NCBI RefSeq assembly: GCF_019429535.1
Contig: NZ_JAHXZM010000003.1
Location: forward strand, 310,001-374,000
Direction: 5' to 3'
Source of the DNA: Sphingomonas citricola
GTDB lineage: Bacteria; Pseudomonadota; Alphaproteobacteria; Sphingomonadales; Sphingomonadaceae
Length of the DNA stretch: 64,000 nucleotides
Both the position numbers and the translations under genes were made by a program. The stretch's first letter is position 1. The number at the start of each line of letters is the position of its first letter. Of the stretch, positions 29,759 to 38,805 are shown piece by piece. The notes under the pieces were generated by a model. The model saw only the letters and a program-made list of their open reading frames with translations, was not told the origin of the DNA and did no database searches.

Positions 29759-30118
29759 ATGACGAAGCGGCCGGAATATCTGGCCGCGAACGCCGGGCGT
29801 CGGGCTCCGACGCCCGGCTTCGTTTTGTTGGTCAAGGACCGGCGCGACGACGATCCCGCGATGCGGATCGGCATCACCGTCACCAAGAAGGTCGGCAACG
29901 CCGTCGTCCGCAACCGGATCAAGCGGCGTTTCCGCGCGCTCGCGCGTGACGTGTTGCCCGAGGCGGGATGCGCGGGGGCCGACCATGTGTTGATCGGACG
30001 CGACGGTGCGCTGACGCGCGACTATGCCGCGCTCCGGCACGACCTGGTGCGTGCGCTGGAGCGCGCGGCGAAGGCGTCCGAGGGCGACACCCGGCCGCGG
30101 CCGCGCAAGCGAAAATGA
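29759..30118 (+). CDS. rnpA: Ribonuclease P protein component
   Basis: Protein subunit that helps the RNase P RNA bind and cleave pre-tRNA 5' leaders. In 119 residues it shows [20 protein letters not shown] and RRFRALAR, the family's RNA-binding RNR motif, and a basic tail. The start is ATG 29759, giving [16 protein letters not shown], a usual alphaproteobacterial N-terminus; a GTG a few codons earlier is possible. It overlaps yidD (ATGA). Confidence 0.96.
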   Translation: MTKRPEYLAANAGRRAPTPGFVLLVKDRRDDDPAMRIGITVTKKVGNAVVRNRIKRRFRALARDVLPEAGCAGADHVLIGRDGALTRDYAALRHDLVRALERAAKASEGDTRPRPRKRK

Positions 30119-30327
30119 TCGCGCGACTGCTCATCCTGCTCGCGCGCGCGTGGCAATTGGGACCCAGCGTCATCCTGCCGCCGTCATGCCGGTATCAGCC
30201 GTCGTGTTCGGCCTATGCAATCGAGGCGCTGCGCCGCTATGGAGCGGTGAAAGGCGGATGGCTGTCGATCAAGCGGATCGGCCGGTGCCATCCTTGGGGC
30301 GGACACGGACCCGATCCGGTCCCGTGA
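30115..30327 (+). CDS. yidD: Membrane protein insertion efficiency factor YidD
   Basis: A 70-residue membrane-associated protein that aids YidC/Sec insertion. The N-terminal amphipathic/hydrophobic helix ([18 protein letters not shown]) is followed by the family's Cys motif [19 protein letters not shown] and [23 protein letters not shown]. It starts within the rnpA stop and lies 20 bases before yidC. Confidence 0.96.
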   Translation: MIARLLILLARAWQLGPSVILPPSCRYQPSCSAYAIEALRRYGAVKGGWLSIKRIGRCHPWGGHGPDPVP

Positions 30328-30346
30328 TGACGAATTGGGGCGCCAG

Positions 30347-32062
30347 GTGAACAACGACAACAAGAATTTCATCGTGTTCGCGGTGATCGCGGCACTGATC
30401 CTGTTCGGCTGGCCGCTGGCGCAGAGCCGGTTTTTTCCGACCGCCAACCCGCCCGTGACCAAGATCGTCGACGGCAAGTCGAAGCCGCTGCCGCAGCCGG
30501 GCGCCGATCCGACCGCGGACGGGCCGACCGCGATGCGCGACCGCCGCGCGGTGCTGGCCGAGAGCCCGCGCGTCCGTATCCAGACGGCGCGCATCGAGGG
30601 GTCGATCAACCTGCGCGGCGCGCGGATCGACGACCTGGTACTGACCGACTACAAGGAAACGGTTGCCAAGAATTCCGCGCCGATCCGCCTGCTGTCGCCC
30701 GCGGGCGCACCCGAGGCGTATTTCGCGCAGTTCGGGTGGCGTGACGGCGGGCTGATGCCCCCCGCCGGCGACGCGGTGTGGACCGCCTCCTCGAACGTCC
30801 TCGCCCCCGGTCGCCCGGTGACGCTGACCGCGGCGAACGCGCGTGGTCAGCGCTTCCGCATCGATCTGTCGATCGACAACGATTATCTGTTCACCATCCG
30901 CCAGACGGTCGCGAACGCCGGGCAGACCGCGGTGCCCGTCGCGAGCTACGCGCTCGTCAACCGCGCCGGCGTGTCGAAGGACCCGGACAGCTGGACGATC
31001 CACACCGGTCCGATGGCGGTGTACGACAACGCAGCGCACTACGGCCCCAATTTCAAGGACGTCGACGCCGGCCCGCAGAAGTTCGCCTCGAAGGGCGGCT
31101 GGCTCGGCTTCACCGACAAATACTGGCTGACCGCGCTGATCCCCGATCAGGCGCGCAGCTTCGACGGGCAGTTCCGCGCGGGCGCAGGCAAGACCTATCA
31201 GGGTGATTTCACCGGGGCGGCGCAGATGCTCGCGCCGGGCGCGCAGGTATCGCAGACGACGCGCTTCTTCGCGGGTGCGAAGGAAGTAAAGCTGCTTGAC
31301 CAATATACCGACAACGGGACGGCGGCGAAGCTTGACTATGCACTCGACTGGGGCTGGTTCCGCTTGGTCGAGAAGCCGATCTTCTACTATCTCGACCTGC
31401 TGTTCCGTCTGGTCGGCAATTTCGGCGTCGCGATCATCCTGCTGACGCTCACGATCCGTCTGCTCGTCTTCCCGATCGCACAGCGCCAGTTCCGCAGCAT
31501 GGCGGCGATGCGTGCGATTCAGCCCAAGATGAAGGCGATCCAGGAACGTCACAAGGACGACAAGCAGCGCCAGCAGCAGGAGATCATGGCGCTGTACAAG
31601 GCGGAAAAGGTCAACCCGCTCGCGGGCTGCCTGCCGACGCTGATCCAGATCCCGATCTTCTACGCGCTGTACAAGGTGCTGCTGCTGACGATCGAGATGC
31701 GCCACCAGCCGTTCGTGCTGTGGATCAAGGATCTGTCCGCGCCTGATCCGCTGACCCCGGTCAACCTGTTCGGCCTGCTCGCCTTCACGCCGCCGCACGT
31801 CATCGCGATCGGCGTGGTGCCGATCCTGCTCGGCATCTCGATGTTCTTCCAGTTCCGCCTCAACCCGGCACCGATGGACGACGCGCAGAAGCAGGTGTTC
31901 GCGATCATGCCGTGGGTGCTGATGTTCGTGATGGCGCCGTTCGCGGTCGGTCTGCAGGTCTATTGGATCACCACCAACTGCATCTCGATCCTGCAGCAGA
32001 AGTGGCTTTACAGCCGCCACCCGCAGCTGAAGCAGGCTGCGGCCCAGGGTGGGGCCAAGTGA
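30347..32062 (+). CDS. yidC: Membrane protein insertase YidC
   Basis: Inner-membrane insertase working alone or with SecYEG. The 571-residue protein has an N-terminal membrane anchor (NFIVFAVIAALILFGWPLA), a large periplasmic beta-sandwich (about 60-345) and the conserved five-helix core. The core includes GNFGVAIILLTLTIRLLVFP with its Arg in the hydrophilic groove, the cytoplasmic coiled coil around MKAIQERHKDDKQRQQQEIM, and GCLPTLIQIPIFYALYKVL. The GTG at 30347 gives MNNDNKN; a TTG at 30335 is less likely. Its stop overlaps engB (GTGA). Confidence 0.97.
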   Translation: MNNDNKNFIVFAVIAALILFGWPLAQSRFFPTANPPVTKIVDGKSKPLPQPGADPTADGPTAMRDRRAVLAESPRVRIQTARIEGSINLRGARIDDLVLTDYKETVAKNSAPIRLLSPAGAPEAYFAQFGWRDGGLMPPAGDAVWTASSNVLAPGRPVTLTAANARGQRFRIDLSIDNDYLFTIRQTVANAGQTAVPVASYALVNRAGVSKDPDSWTIHTGPMAVYDNAAHYGPNFKDVDAGPQKFASKGGWLGFTDKYWLTALIPDQARSFDGQFRAGAGKTYQGDFTGAAQMLAPGAQVSQTTRFFAGAKEVKLLDQYTDNGTAAKLDYALDWGWFRLVEKPIFYYLDLLFRLVGNFGVAIILLTLTIRLLVFPIAQRQFRSMAAMRAIQPKMKAIQERHKDDKQRQQQEIMALYKAEKVNPLAGCLPTLIQIPIFYALYKVLLLTIEMRHQPFVLWIKDLSAPDPLTPVNLFGLLAFTPPHVIAIGVVPILLGISMFFQFRLNPAPMDDAQKQVFAIMPWVLMFVMAPFAVGLQVYWITTNCISILQQKWLYSRHPQLKQAAAQGGAK

Positions 32063-32727
32063 ACGACCAGCCCTCCGACATCGGCGGCGAGGCGTTCGAC
32101 GACGAACAGATCGAGACGGCGCGCAAATTGTTCGCCGGCCCGGTCGAGTTCCTGAAATCGGCGCCCGCGCTCAACTTCCTGCCCGACCCGGTCGTGCCCG
32201 AGGTAGCGTTCGCGGGCCGGTCTAACGTCGGCAAGTCGTCGCTGCTCAACGCGTTGACGGGACGCAAGTCGCTTGCACGGACTTCGGTCACGCCGGGTCG
32301 GACGCAGGAGTTGAACTTTTTCGACGTCGGGCGGCCGCTGGTCTTCCGGCTGGTCGACATGCCCGGCTACGGCTTCGCCAAGGCGCCGAAGGACATGGTC
32401 AAGAAGTGGCGTTTCCTCGTCAACGACTTCCTGCGCGGTCGGCAGGCGTTGAAGCGCGCGTTGGTGTTGATCGACAGCCGCCACGGCATCAAGGACGTCG
32501 ACCGCGAGATACTGGAGATGCTCGACCGCGCCGCGGTGAGTTATCGCCTCGTGCTCACCAAGGCCGACAAGGTTAAGGCGACCGACCTGGCCCACGTGAC
32601 CGCCGCGACCGCCGCCGAGGCGCGCAAGCACGCGGCCGCGCATCCCGACATCATCCAGACGTCGAGCGAGGGCGGCATGGGCATCGCCGAGCTGCGCGCC
32701 GCGGTGCTGGAAGCCGTTAGCGCCTGA
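32059..32727 (+). CDS. engB: Ribosome biogenesis GTP-binding protein YihA/YsxC (EngB)
   Basis: Essential GTPase for 50S assembly and division. The 222-residue protein shows all G motifs: FAGRSNVGKSSLLNAL (G1), TPGRTQELNFF (G2), DMPGYGFAKAP (G3), LTKADKVK (G4) and the late QTSSEGGMG (G5). The GTG at 32059 overlaps the yidC stop by four bases, so this is the last gene of the rpmH-yidC transcript. Confidence 0.96.
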   Translation: MNDQPSDIGGEAFDDEQIETARKLFAGPVEFLKSAPALNFLPDPVVPEVAFAGRSNVGKSSLLNALTGRKSLARTSVTPGRTQELNFFDVGRPLVFRLVDMPGYGFAKAPKDMVKKWRFLVNDFLRGRQALKRALVLIDSRHGIKDVDREILEMLDRAAVSYRLVLTKADKVKATDLAHVTAATAAEARKHAAAHPDIIQTSSEGGMGIAELRAAVLEAVSA

Positions 32728-32785
32728 ACCTCCAGGGCAAGGAGGTGCTTGTCGCCCCCTGCCCGGCCCCGTATCGCTTGGGCGC

Positions 32786-33448
32786 ATGAAGCTCATCATC
32801 GGCAACAAGGCCTATTCGTCATGGTCGCTGCGCGGCTGGCTCGCGTGCAAGCAATCAGGGCTTGCGTTCGAGGAAGTCGTGGTCCCGCTCTACGACGAGG
32901 AATGGGACAAGCGCCGCGAAGGCGACGAATTTGCGCCGTCCTCTGGCAAGGTACCGATCCTGTGGGACGGCGACGCGGTCGTGTGGGACAGCCTCGCGAT
33001 CGTCGAATATCTTTCGGACAAGGTCGGGCGTGACCGTTTCTGGCCCGCGGACGAGGCGGCGCGCGCGATGGCGCGGTCGATGGCGGCGGAGATGCATTCG
33101 AGCTTCGCCGCGCTGCGCCGCAAGCACAGCATGAACATCCGCCAGATCTACGCGCCCAAGCGCCCCGACGACGACGTGATTGCGGACCTGTCGCGAATCA
33201 TGGAATTGTGGGCGCAGGCGCGGGCGCGCTTCGGCGGCAACGGCGACTTCCTGTTCGGTGATTTTGGCGCGGCCGACATCATGTTCGCGCCCGTCTGCAC
33301 GCGGATCGTCACCTACTCGTTGCCCGCGCCGCGCTTCGCCGCCGCGTATATCGCCGCGGTGCTGTCGCATCCGTTCATGCAGGACTGGATCGCGGGTGCG
33401 CAGGCGGAGGACTGGGTGCTCGAACAATATGAGCAGCCCGCGGCGTGA
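32786..33448 (+). CDS. Glutathione S-transferase family protein
   Basis: A 220-residue cytoplasmic GST. The thioredoxin-like N-domain (about 1-80) has the likely catalytic Ser region AYSSWSLRGW, the cis-Pro in GKVPILWDGD and the glutathione-binding VWDSLAIVEYL. An all-helical C-domain follows (about 90-215, with FGAADIMFAPVCTR). The substrate is unknown. Its stop overlaps dapE (GTGA), which suggests co-transcription without an obvious metabolic link. Confidence 0.9.
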   Translation: MKLIIGNKAYSSWSLRGWLACKQSGLAFEEVVVPLYDEEWDKRREGDEFAPSSGKVPILWDGDAVVWDSLAIVEYLSDKVGRDRFWPADEAARAMARSMAAEMHSSFAALRRKHSMNIRQIYAPKRPDDDVIADLSRIMELWAQARARFGGNGDFLFGDFGAADIMFAPVCTRIVTYSLPAPRFAAAYIAAVLSHPFMQDWIAGAQAEDWVLEQYEQPAA

Positions 33449-34590
33449 ACGAACGGGTAAGCCGCGTCGACGTCGTCACTCTCGCCCGCGCGCTGGTCGA
33501 CGCGGAGAGCGTGACGCCGGCGCGGGGGCGCGTGTTCGACGTGCTCGAGGCCGCGCTGGTGCCGCTCGGCTTCGCGGTCGATCGGTTCATGGCGGGAGAA
33601 GCCCCCGACGGTCCGGTCGAGAATCTGCTCGCGACGCGCGGGTCGTGCACGCCGCATCTCGCCTTCGCCGGCCACGTCGACGTCGTGCCCGCGGGCGATG
33701 GCTGGACCAGCCCGCCGTTCGCGAGCGAGATACGCGACGGATTGCTCTACGGGCGCGGCGCGGTCGACATGAAGGGCGCGGTCGCCGCCTTCGTGGCCGC
33801 AGCGGGCGGATATGCGGGCGACGGGCAGATCACGCTGATCATCACCGGCGATGAGGAAGGTCCGGCGACCTACGGCACTGTCGCGCTAATCGAGCGGATG
33901 CGCGCGCGTGCGATCGCCCCCGACCTGTGCATCGTCGGCGAGCCGACCTCGGCGACGCGACTGGGCGACACGATCAAGATCGGGCGGCGCGGGTCGGTCA
34001 ACATCTGGATCGAGGTGCCCGGGCGGCAGGGCCACGTCGCCTATCCGCACCTCGCCGACAATCCGATCCCCCGGCTGATCGCGGCACTGGCCGAGCTGGA
34101 CGCGCTGGTGCTGGACGAGGGCAATGACTGGTTCCAGCCATCGAACCTCGAGGTGACCGACATCACCGTCGGCAATCCCGCGACCAACGTCATACCCGCC
34201 ACGGCGAAGGCGCGGATCAGCATCCGCTTCAACGACGAACACCGCGGCGCCGCGCTGGCCGACCGGGTGGGCGAGATCGTCCGCCGCCACGCGCCCGGCG
34301 CGATCGTCACCCCGCGGATATCGGGCGAGGCGTTCCTGACCGAACCGGGCGCGCTCTCCGCGATGCTGTCCGCCGCGGTGTTCGACGAGACGGGGATGAC
34401 GCCCGAGCTGTCGACCACCGGTGGCACGTCCGACGCGCGCTTCCTTCGCGCACTCTGTCCCGTCGTCGAGTTCGGGCTCCTCAACGCGACGATGCACCAG
34501 CGCGACGAGGCGGTGGCGATCGACGACCTTCACGCCCTCACCCGCATCTACACCGGCCTGATCGATCGGGCGCTCACGCTGGCGGGGTAG
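33445..34590 (+). CDS. dapE: Succinyl-diaminopimelate desuccinylase
   Basis: M20-family di-zinc hydrolase that frees LL-diaminopimelate for lysine and peptidoglycan. The 381-residue protein shows the metal ligands in AFAGHVDVVPAGDGW (His), GRGAVDMKGAVAAF (Asp) and GDEEGPATYGT (catalytic and metal Glu). It also has GEPTSATRLGDTIKIGRRGS, with the family's dimer/lid segment, and the final NATMHQRDE His. The start is the GTG inside the GST stop. Confidence 0.95.
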   Translation: MNERVSRVDVVTLARALVDAESVTPARGRVFDVLEAALVPLGFAVDRFMAGEAPDGPVENLLATRGSCTPHLAFAGHVDVVPAGDGWTSPPFASEIRDGLLYGRGAVDMKGAVAAFVAAAGGYAGDGQITLIITGDEEGPATYGTVALIERMRARAIAPDLCIVGEPTSATRLGDTIKIGRRGSVNIWIEVPGRQGHVAYPHLADNPIPRLIAALAELDALVLDEGNDWFQPSNLEVTDITVGNPATNVIPATAKARISIRFNDEHRGAALADRVGEIVRRHAPGAIVTPRISGEAFLTEPGALSAMLSAAVFDETGMTPELSTTGGTSDARFLRALCPVVEFGLLNATMHQRDEAVAIDDLHALTRIYTGLIDRALTLAG

Positions 34591-34652
34591 CGCAACCTGG
34601 ACCCGCGTTGCTCGTTCTCCAAGCTCAACATAGGTTAGCCGAGGGACCGCGA

Positions 34653-35162
34653 ATGGCTCAGCAGGACGAGAGCGACACCATCAAGGTTCTGCGCGGCGTC
34701 GTCGCCGGCGCGATAGCGGGCGCGGTGGCCTCTTTCGCGATGGACCGATTCCAGGCGGTGGTGACCGCGCTCGCCTCCTCCGACGATGATGGTGCGCAAT
34801 CGGAGCCCGCGACCGAGCAGGCCGCCGACGCGGTCGCGCAGAAGGTAGCCGGACGCGAGATCGCCGACGCCGACAAACCGCTCGCCGGTCAGGCGATCCA
34901 CTACGCGCTCGGCGTCGGGCTCGGCATCGCCTACGGCATCGCGGCGGAGTTCCGCCCGTCGCTGACCGCGGGCTATGGCACGGGCTTCGGCGTCGCGACC
35001 GCGACACTGCTCGACGAGGCGGCAGTGCCCGCGATGGGGCTTGGCAGCGCGCCGTGGCATACCGATCTACCGACCAACATCTATTCCTACGCCTCGCATC
35101 TGGTGTTCGGCGCGACGAGCGAGTTGGTGCGGCGGCAGGTCGCCGACACACTTCGCGCCTGA
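34653..35162 (+). CDS. DUF1440 (YagU-like) membrane protein
   Basis: A 169-residue inner-membrane protein with Gly/Ala-rich membrane segments at about 13-33 (GVVAGAIAGAVASFAMDRFQ), 80-98 (YALGVGLGIAYGIAAEF) and 105-125. An acidic loop (about 40-60) separates the first two. The C-terminus has NIYSYASHLVFGATSELVRR, typical of DUF1440 proteins. The biochemical role is unknown; E. coli YagU has been linked to acid tolerance. ATG 34653 is preferred to the upstream ATG 34608. It is followed after 38 bases by msrB. Confidence 0.82.
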   Translation: MAQQDESDTIKVLRGVVAGAIAGAVASFAMDRFQAVVTALASSDDDGAQSEPATEQAADAVAQKVAGREIADADKPLAGQAIHYALGVGLGIAYGIAAEFRPSLTAGYGTGFGVATATLLDEAAVPAMGLGSAPWHTDLPTNIYSYASHLVFGATSELVRRQVADTLRA

Positions 35163-35200
35163 ACACGTCCGAGCGGGACGGGCACTTCTAAGGAGCGATC

Positions 35201-35647
35201 ATGACCGAATACACCAAGACCGAAGAAGCGATCGCGCGGCTGACGCCCGAGCAGTTCTACGTCACCCAGCAGAGTGGCACCGAGCGGCCGGGCACGGGCG
35301 AGTATCTCTACAACAAGAAGGCCGGCATCTACGTCGACGTGGTCTCGGGCGAGCCGCTGTTCGCCTCGGCGGACAAATACGAGTCGCACTGCGGCTGGCC
35401 GAGCTTCACCAGGCCGATCGAGCCCGCACGCGTCAACGAACTGTCCGATCGCACCCACGGCATGGTCCGCACCGAAGTTCGCTCGGCGGGTGGCGACAGC
35501 CACCTCGGCCACGTGTTCGACGATGGTCCGCGCGACCGCGGTGGCCTGCGCTACTGCATCAATTCGGCCGCACTCCGCTTCGTGCCCAAGGAGCAGATGG
35601 AGGCGGAAGGGTATGGCGCGTATCTCGATCAGGTCGAGGACGCCTGA
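35201..35647 (+). CDS. msrB: Peptide-methionine (R)-S-oxide reductase MsrB (zinc-free type)
   Basis: Reduces methionine-R-sulfoxide in proteins. The 148-residue protein shows [23 protein letters not shown] with the recycling Cys at about 64, [11 protein letters not shown], and RYCIN with the catalytic Cys at about 119. The two CxxC zinc pairs of many MsrBs are absent (VDVVSG replaces the first), as in the PilB-type form. A strong AAGGAG ribosome site lies before ATG 35201. It is convergent with smr. Confidence 0.95.
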   Translation: MTEYTKTEEAIARLTPEQFYVTQQSGTERPGTGEYLYNKKAGIYVDVVSGEPLFASADKYESHCGWPSFTRPIEPARVNELSDRTHGMVRTEVRSAGGDSHLGHVFDDGPRDRGGLRYCINSAALRFVPKEQMEAEGYGAYLDQVEDA

Positions 35648-35651
35648 CGCG

Positions 35652-36194
35652 TCAGCGCTTTCGGCGAAGAATTATGTACAAGGCACCCGCGCCGCCGTGG
35701 CGCGGGTGTGCGTTGCGGATCGCCGCGATCGCGTCGGTGTGACGCGACAATTGCAGCCAGTCGCCGATCGCCGCACGAATTGCGCCACGCGCGTGCGGGC
35801 GCTCGCTTTCCTTTCGCGGTGGGCGACCGGTAACAAGCAGGATCGTTCGCTCACTCTGCCTGATCGCCTGATCGAGTTGATGGTCGAGCATCGCGTGCGC
35901 CGAGGCGAGTGTGTGGCCGTGCAAGTCAATCGTCCGATCGGGCGCGATCATGCCGGTCGCCAGCTTTCGATCCCAGCTGCGATCGAGCGTGTTCGCGCTC
36001 GTGCGCGGCGCCGGCGCCGCGACGCGCGCGGGTTGGGACGGCATCAACGCCGGCACTACCGCCTTAGCCTTGACCGGCTTCGGCGCAGCGATCACGACCG
36101 GCGCGGGTGCAGGCCGCTCGGGGCGGAGCGGACGCACAGTCGAACGGACCTGCGCCCAGGCGCTTGCCTCCTCAGGGGCTAGGCGTCGTCCCAC
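35652..36194 (-). CDS. Smr/MutS2-domain protein
   Basis: A 180-residue protein with a variable Pro/Ala-rich N-half and a C-terminal Smr nuclease-like domain. The Smr domain (about 95-178) shows DLHGHTLASAHAML, ILLVTGRPPR and the final HPRHGGAGALYIILRR. Smr domains nick branched DNA or cleave RNA in some proteins; a role here is not shown. GTG 36194 (MGRRLAPEEASAWAQV) is the expected family start and overlaps the mltA 3' end by 23 bases. It is last in a Tim44-mltA-smr operon. Confidence 0.87.
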   Translation of the reverse strand: MGRRLAPEEASAWAQVRSTVRPLRPERPAPAPVVIAAPKPVKAKAVVPALMPSQPARVAAPAPRTSANTLDRSWDRKLATGMIAPDRTIDLHGHTLASAHAMLDHQLDQAIRQSERTILLVTGRPPRKESERPHARGAIRAAIGDWLQLSRHTDAIAAIRNAHPRHGGAGALYIILRRKR

Positions 36195-37473
36195 CGGCCG
36201 CTCCTCCGCTGCGCAGGCGATCCACCGTCCCGACCGGAAGCAGCAGGAACGCGGTGCCACGCGCGCTCATGCCGCCGGCAATCGCGCGCGCGTCGGCCCC
36301 TGCGCCCCAGAACGTGTCGAAGCGATTAGCGCCCTTGATCGCGCCGCCGGTATCCTGGGCCACCCAGATGCCGTTCGCATCGACGCGGTCCATCGACAAT
36401 AAAACCGGCGCGCCGAGCGGGATGAACTTCGGATCGGCCGCGACGGTCGCGCCACCCGTCACCGGCAGGCCCAGCGCACCCAGCGGGGCACCATCGAGCA
36501 CGCGGAAGAACACGAAACTCTTGTTCTCGCGCATGATGGCGCGGCCCTCGTCCGGGTGATCGTGCAGCCACTGCACCACCCCCTGCATCGACGCCTGGTC
36601 GGGGCCGATCAGCCCGCGCGCGCGCATCAGCGCGCCGATCCCGGTATAGTCGCGCCCGTTCTGCGTGTCGTAGCCGATCCGCAGCAGCGAGCCGTCGGGC
36701 ATACGAACGTTCCCCGAGCCCTGTACCTGGAGAAAGAAGAACTCCACGGGATCTACCGCGTAGCCGAGCACGCGCGCGCGGCCGTTCAGCGCGCCTTCCT
36801 CAATCTGCGTACGATCGAAATAGGGCACGAACTTTGTACCGTCGACGCGCCCACGAATCTTCTTGCCCGCCAGATCGGCGGAGAAGGCGCCGAGATCGAC
36901 GTCGATCAGGTCGCTTGGCCGGGCGTAGATCGGTGCGTAGCCCGTGCGCTCCTCGCGCGAGCCACGGATTTCGGGGATGTAATAACCCGTCGCATAGGCG
37001 CGGCCGTCGCCGACCTGAACGGGCTCGAGATAGCGGCGGAAAAAGTCGGGGGCCTGCGCGGGCGCGGTCGTCGCGGCGGCGGTACAGGCGGGTTGCCAAT
37101 CGGACGGAGCCGCCAGTCCCGACTGATCGGCACGGCGCACGAGGCTGGGGCAAGAGGTGCGAAACGCCTGTAGCGCAGCAGCCGCGTTCTCGGGCGACAG
37201 CGGCAGCGCGCTCCAGTCAACACCGTGCACGACGCCGGCCTGCGCCGCCGTCGATGCGCCCGGCACTGACACGGCGGGCATCGGCAGGATCGGCGTCGCG
37301 GCGACGGGCTGACGCGGGCCGGGTTCCTGATAACGTTGCGGCTGGTCGCGATCCCGCTCGCGCGGTGGCGGCGGAAGCGTGCCCGTGTTTGCACGAGGCG
37401 GCGGCGTCACGCCGCCCACGCACGCCGACAGCGCCAGCGCACCCGCCAGCGCGGCTACCCCCCGTCGGTACAT
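36172..37473 (-). CDS. mltA: Membrane-bound lytic murein transglycosylase A
   Basis: Lipoprotein that cleaves peptidoglycan glycan strands to 1,6-anhydro ends. The 433-residue protein has a lipobox (ALALSAC, Cys at about 18) and a Pro-rich linker to about 60. The MltA/3D double-psi-barrel core includes ATGYYIPEIRGSREE, the VEFFFLQVQGSGNV segment and the catalytic region WVAQDTGGAIKGANRFDTFWG with its Asp. ATG 37473 overlaps the upstream Tim44-like stop by one base (TGATG). Confidence 0.94.
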   Translation of the reverse strand: MYRRGVAALAGALALSACVGGVTPPPRANTGTLPPPPRERDRDQPQRYQEPGPRQPVAATPILPMPAVSVPGASTAAQAGVVHGVDWSALPLSPENAAAALQAFRTSCPSLVRRADQSGLAAPSDWQPACTAAATTAPAQAPDFFRRYLEPVQVGDGRAYATGYYIPEIRGSREERTGYAPIYARPSDLIDVDLGAFSADLAGKKIRGRVDGTKFVPYFDRTQIEEGALNGRARVLGYAVDPVEFFFLQVQGSGNVRMPDGSLLRIGYDTQNGRDYTGIGALMRARGLIGPDQASMQGVVQWLHDHPDEGRAIMRENKSFVFFRVLDGAPLGALGLPVTGGATVAADPKFIPLGAPVLLSMDRVDANGIWVAQDTGGAIKGANRFDTFWGAGADARAIAGGMSARGTAFLLLPVGTVDRLRSGGAAGGTTPSP

Positions 37474-38117
37474 CACGCCTCGTCGGTGTCCGCGAGCATC
37501 CAGTTCGGGTCGGCGCTCTTGAGCGTCCGCGTGAACGTCCAGACATCGTGCGTCTGCACCGCGTCACTGAGCGACCCGGCGACAAGATTACCCTCGGTGT
37601 CGCGCGTCACCGCGGCGATATCGGCATCGAAGCGAACCGCGATCTGCGCCTGGCGCCCCTCGACCGACGCCGAGACGATCGTCGCGCACTCGATCGTGAC
37701 CAGCCGGTTGTCGAGAACGTGCCCGGCATCGCGCCGCGCCTCCATCGCTTCGACGAACGCCTGCCGGACGTCTGGGACAACCAACTCGGCGAGCGCATCC
37801 TCGTCGCCGCGCCAGAACGCCTCCAGGATCATCCGGTACGCCGCCTGCGATCCATCGACGAACCGGCTGACATCGAAACCGGGCTCGGCCGCGGCGACCG
37901 CGCGCAGCCCGGCCTCTGCACCGTTGTCGAACGGTCGGACGGTCTGCCCGCGCACGTCGGGCACGTTGTCGACGGTCCGCGCCGGGGCGACCGCGGCGAC
38001 ACGCTCCTCTGCCGCGCGGGGCAGCGATTGCTCGTGCCCGCCGCGCTTGCCGAGGACCGAATATAAGCGAAGCGCCAGAAACGCGGCGACAATCGCGAGC
38101 AGGACAACGTAGAACAC
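37473..38117 (-). CDS. Tim44-like domain membrane protein
   Basis: A 214-residue protein related to the C-domain of mitochondrial Tim44, widespread in alphaproteobacteria. An N-terminal membrane anchor (VFYVVLLAIVAAFLALRLYSVLG) is followed by a polar linker and the Tim44 alpha/beta domain (about 80-210). That domain has DVSRFVDGSQAAYRMILEAF, ELVVPDVRQAF, and a C-terminal HDVWTFTRTLKSADPNWMLADT. GTG 38117 is chosen: GGAGG lies four bases upstream and the anchor starts at residue 1. It is divergent from secB, so a link to protein export or membrane assembly is plausible. Confidence 0.88.
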   Translation of the reverse strand: MFYVVLLAIVAAFLALRLYSVLGKRGGHEQSLPRAAEERVAAVAPARTVDNVPDVRGQTVRPFDNGAEAGLRAVAAAEPGFDVSRFVDGSQAAYRMILEAFWRGDEDALAELVVPDVRQAFVEAMEARRDAGHVLDNRLVTIECATIVSASVEGRQAQIAVRFDADIAAVTRDTEGNLVAGSLSDAVQTHDVWTFTRTLKSADPNWMLADTDEA

Positions 38118-38261
38118 CGGGCCTCCGATCAGCAGACGCACAACATAGTCTGCGCCAGTCGGAACTTCAAATCGCCGAGCGGGCACGTTGTATCCGTCTG
38201 ACCGCACTGCTAGGCGCGCGGCATTTGGCGCGCCAAGCGCCCCGACACGAGGATCAGGATC

Positions 38262-38774
38262 ATGGACGAGCAGGACAACGGCGGCATGCAGGGTCAGGAC
38301 CCGTTCGCGAACGGTGCCGATCAGGCGCCCGCGGCGGGCCTCATCTCGCAATATGTCAAGGACTTGTCGTTCGAGAACCCGAACGCACCCGCGATTTATC
38401 AGAATGAGACTGCACCGGAGATCAACGTCCAGTTCGACATTGGAGCGAGCCAGATCGGCGAGGAAGTGCACGAGGTCGTGCTGAAGATCGAGGTCCGCGC
38501 GACGTCGAACGGCCAGACCGCGTTCATCACCGAATTGAGCTACGCCGGGCTGTTCGGCCTGCGCAACATCCCCGCCGAGCACATCCAGCCGTTCCTGCTG
38601 GGCGAAGGCCCGCGCCTGTTGTTCCCGTTCGCGCGCCGCGTCGTTTCGGACGCGATCCGCGACGGCGGTTTCCCGCCGCTGGTGCTCGAGCCGATCGACT
38701 TCAACGCGCTGTTCCTTCAGCAGGCGCAGCAGCAGGGCATCCAGTTCGGCGACGGTCAGGTCGGCCACGCCTGA
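38262..38774 (+). CDS. secB: Protein-export chaperone SecB
   Basis: Tetrameric chaperone that holds preproteins unfolded for SecA. The 170-residue protein has the family start YVKDLSFENPNAPAIY, the beta-strand segment EVVLKIEVRA, AFITELSYAGLFGLRNIP and the LLFPFARRVVSDAIRDGGFPPL motif, with a Gln-rich C-terminal tail. The length matches alphaproteobacterial SecB. It stands 31 bases before murJ and is divergent from the Tim44-like gene. Confidence 0.97.
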   Translation: MDEQDNGGMQGQDPFANGADQAPAAGLISQYVKDLSFENPNAPAIYQNETAPEINVQFDIGASQIGEEVHEVVLKIEVRATSNGQTAFITELSYAGLFGLRNIPAEHIQPFLLGEGPRLLFPFARRVVSDAIRDGGFPPLVLEPIDFNALFLQQAQQQGIQFGDGQVGHA

Positions 38775-38805
38775 ACAGACTGACGGGCCGGGGGCACGCT
38801 AATCC

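Noticed and set aside
38211-38236. Hairpin GGCGCGC/GCGCGCC before secB
   Set aside because: A simple GC-rich palindrome of this kind is expected by chance at this base composition, with no supporting context.
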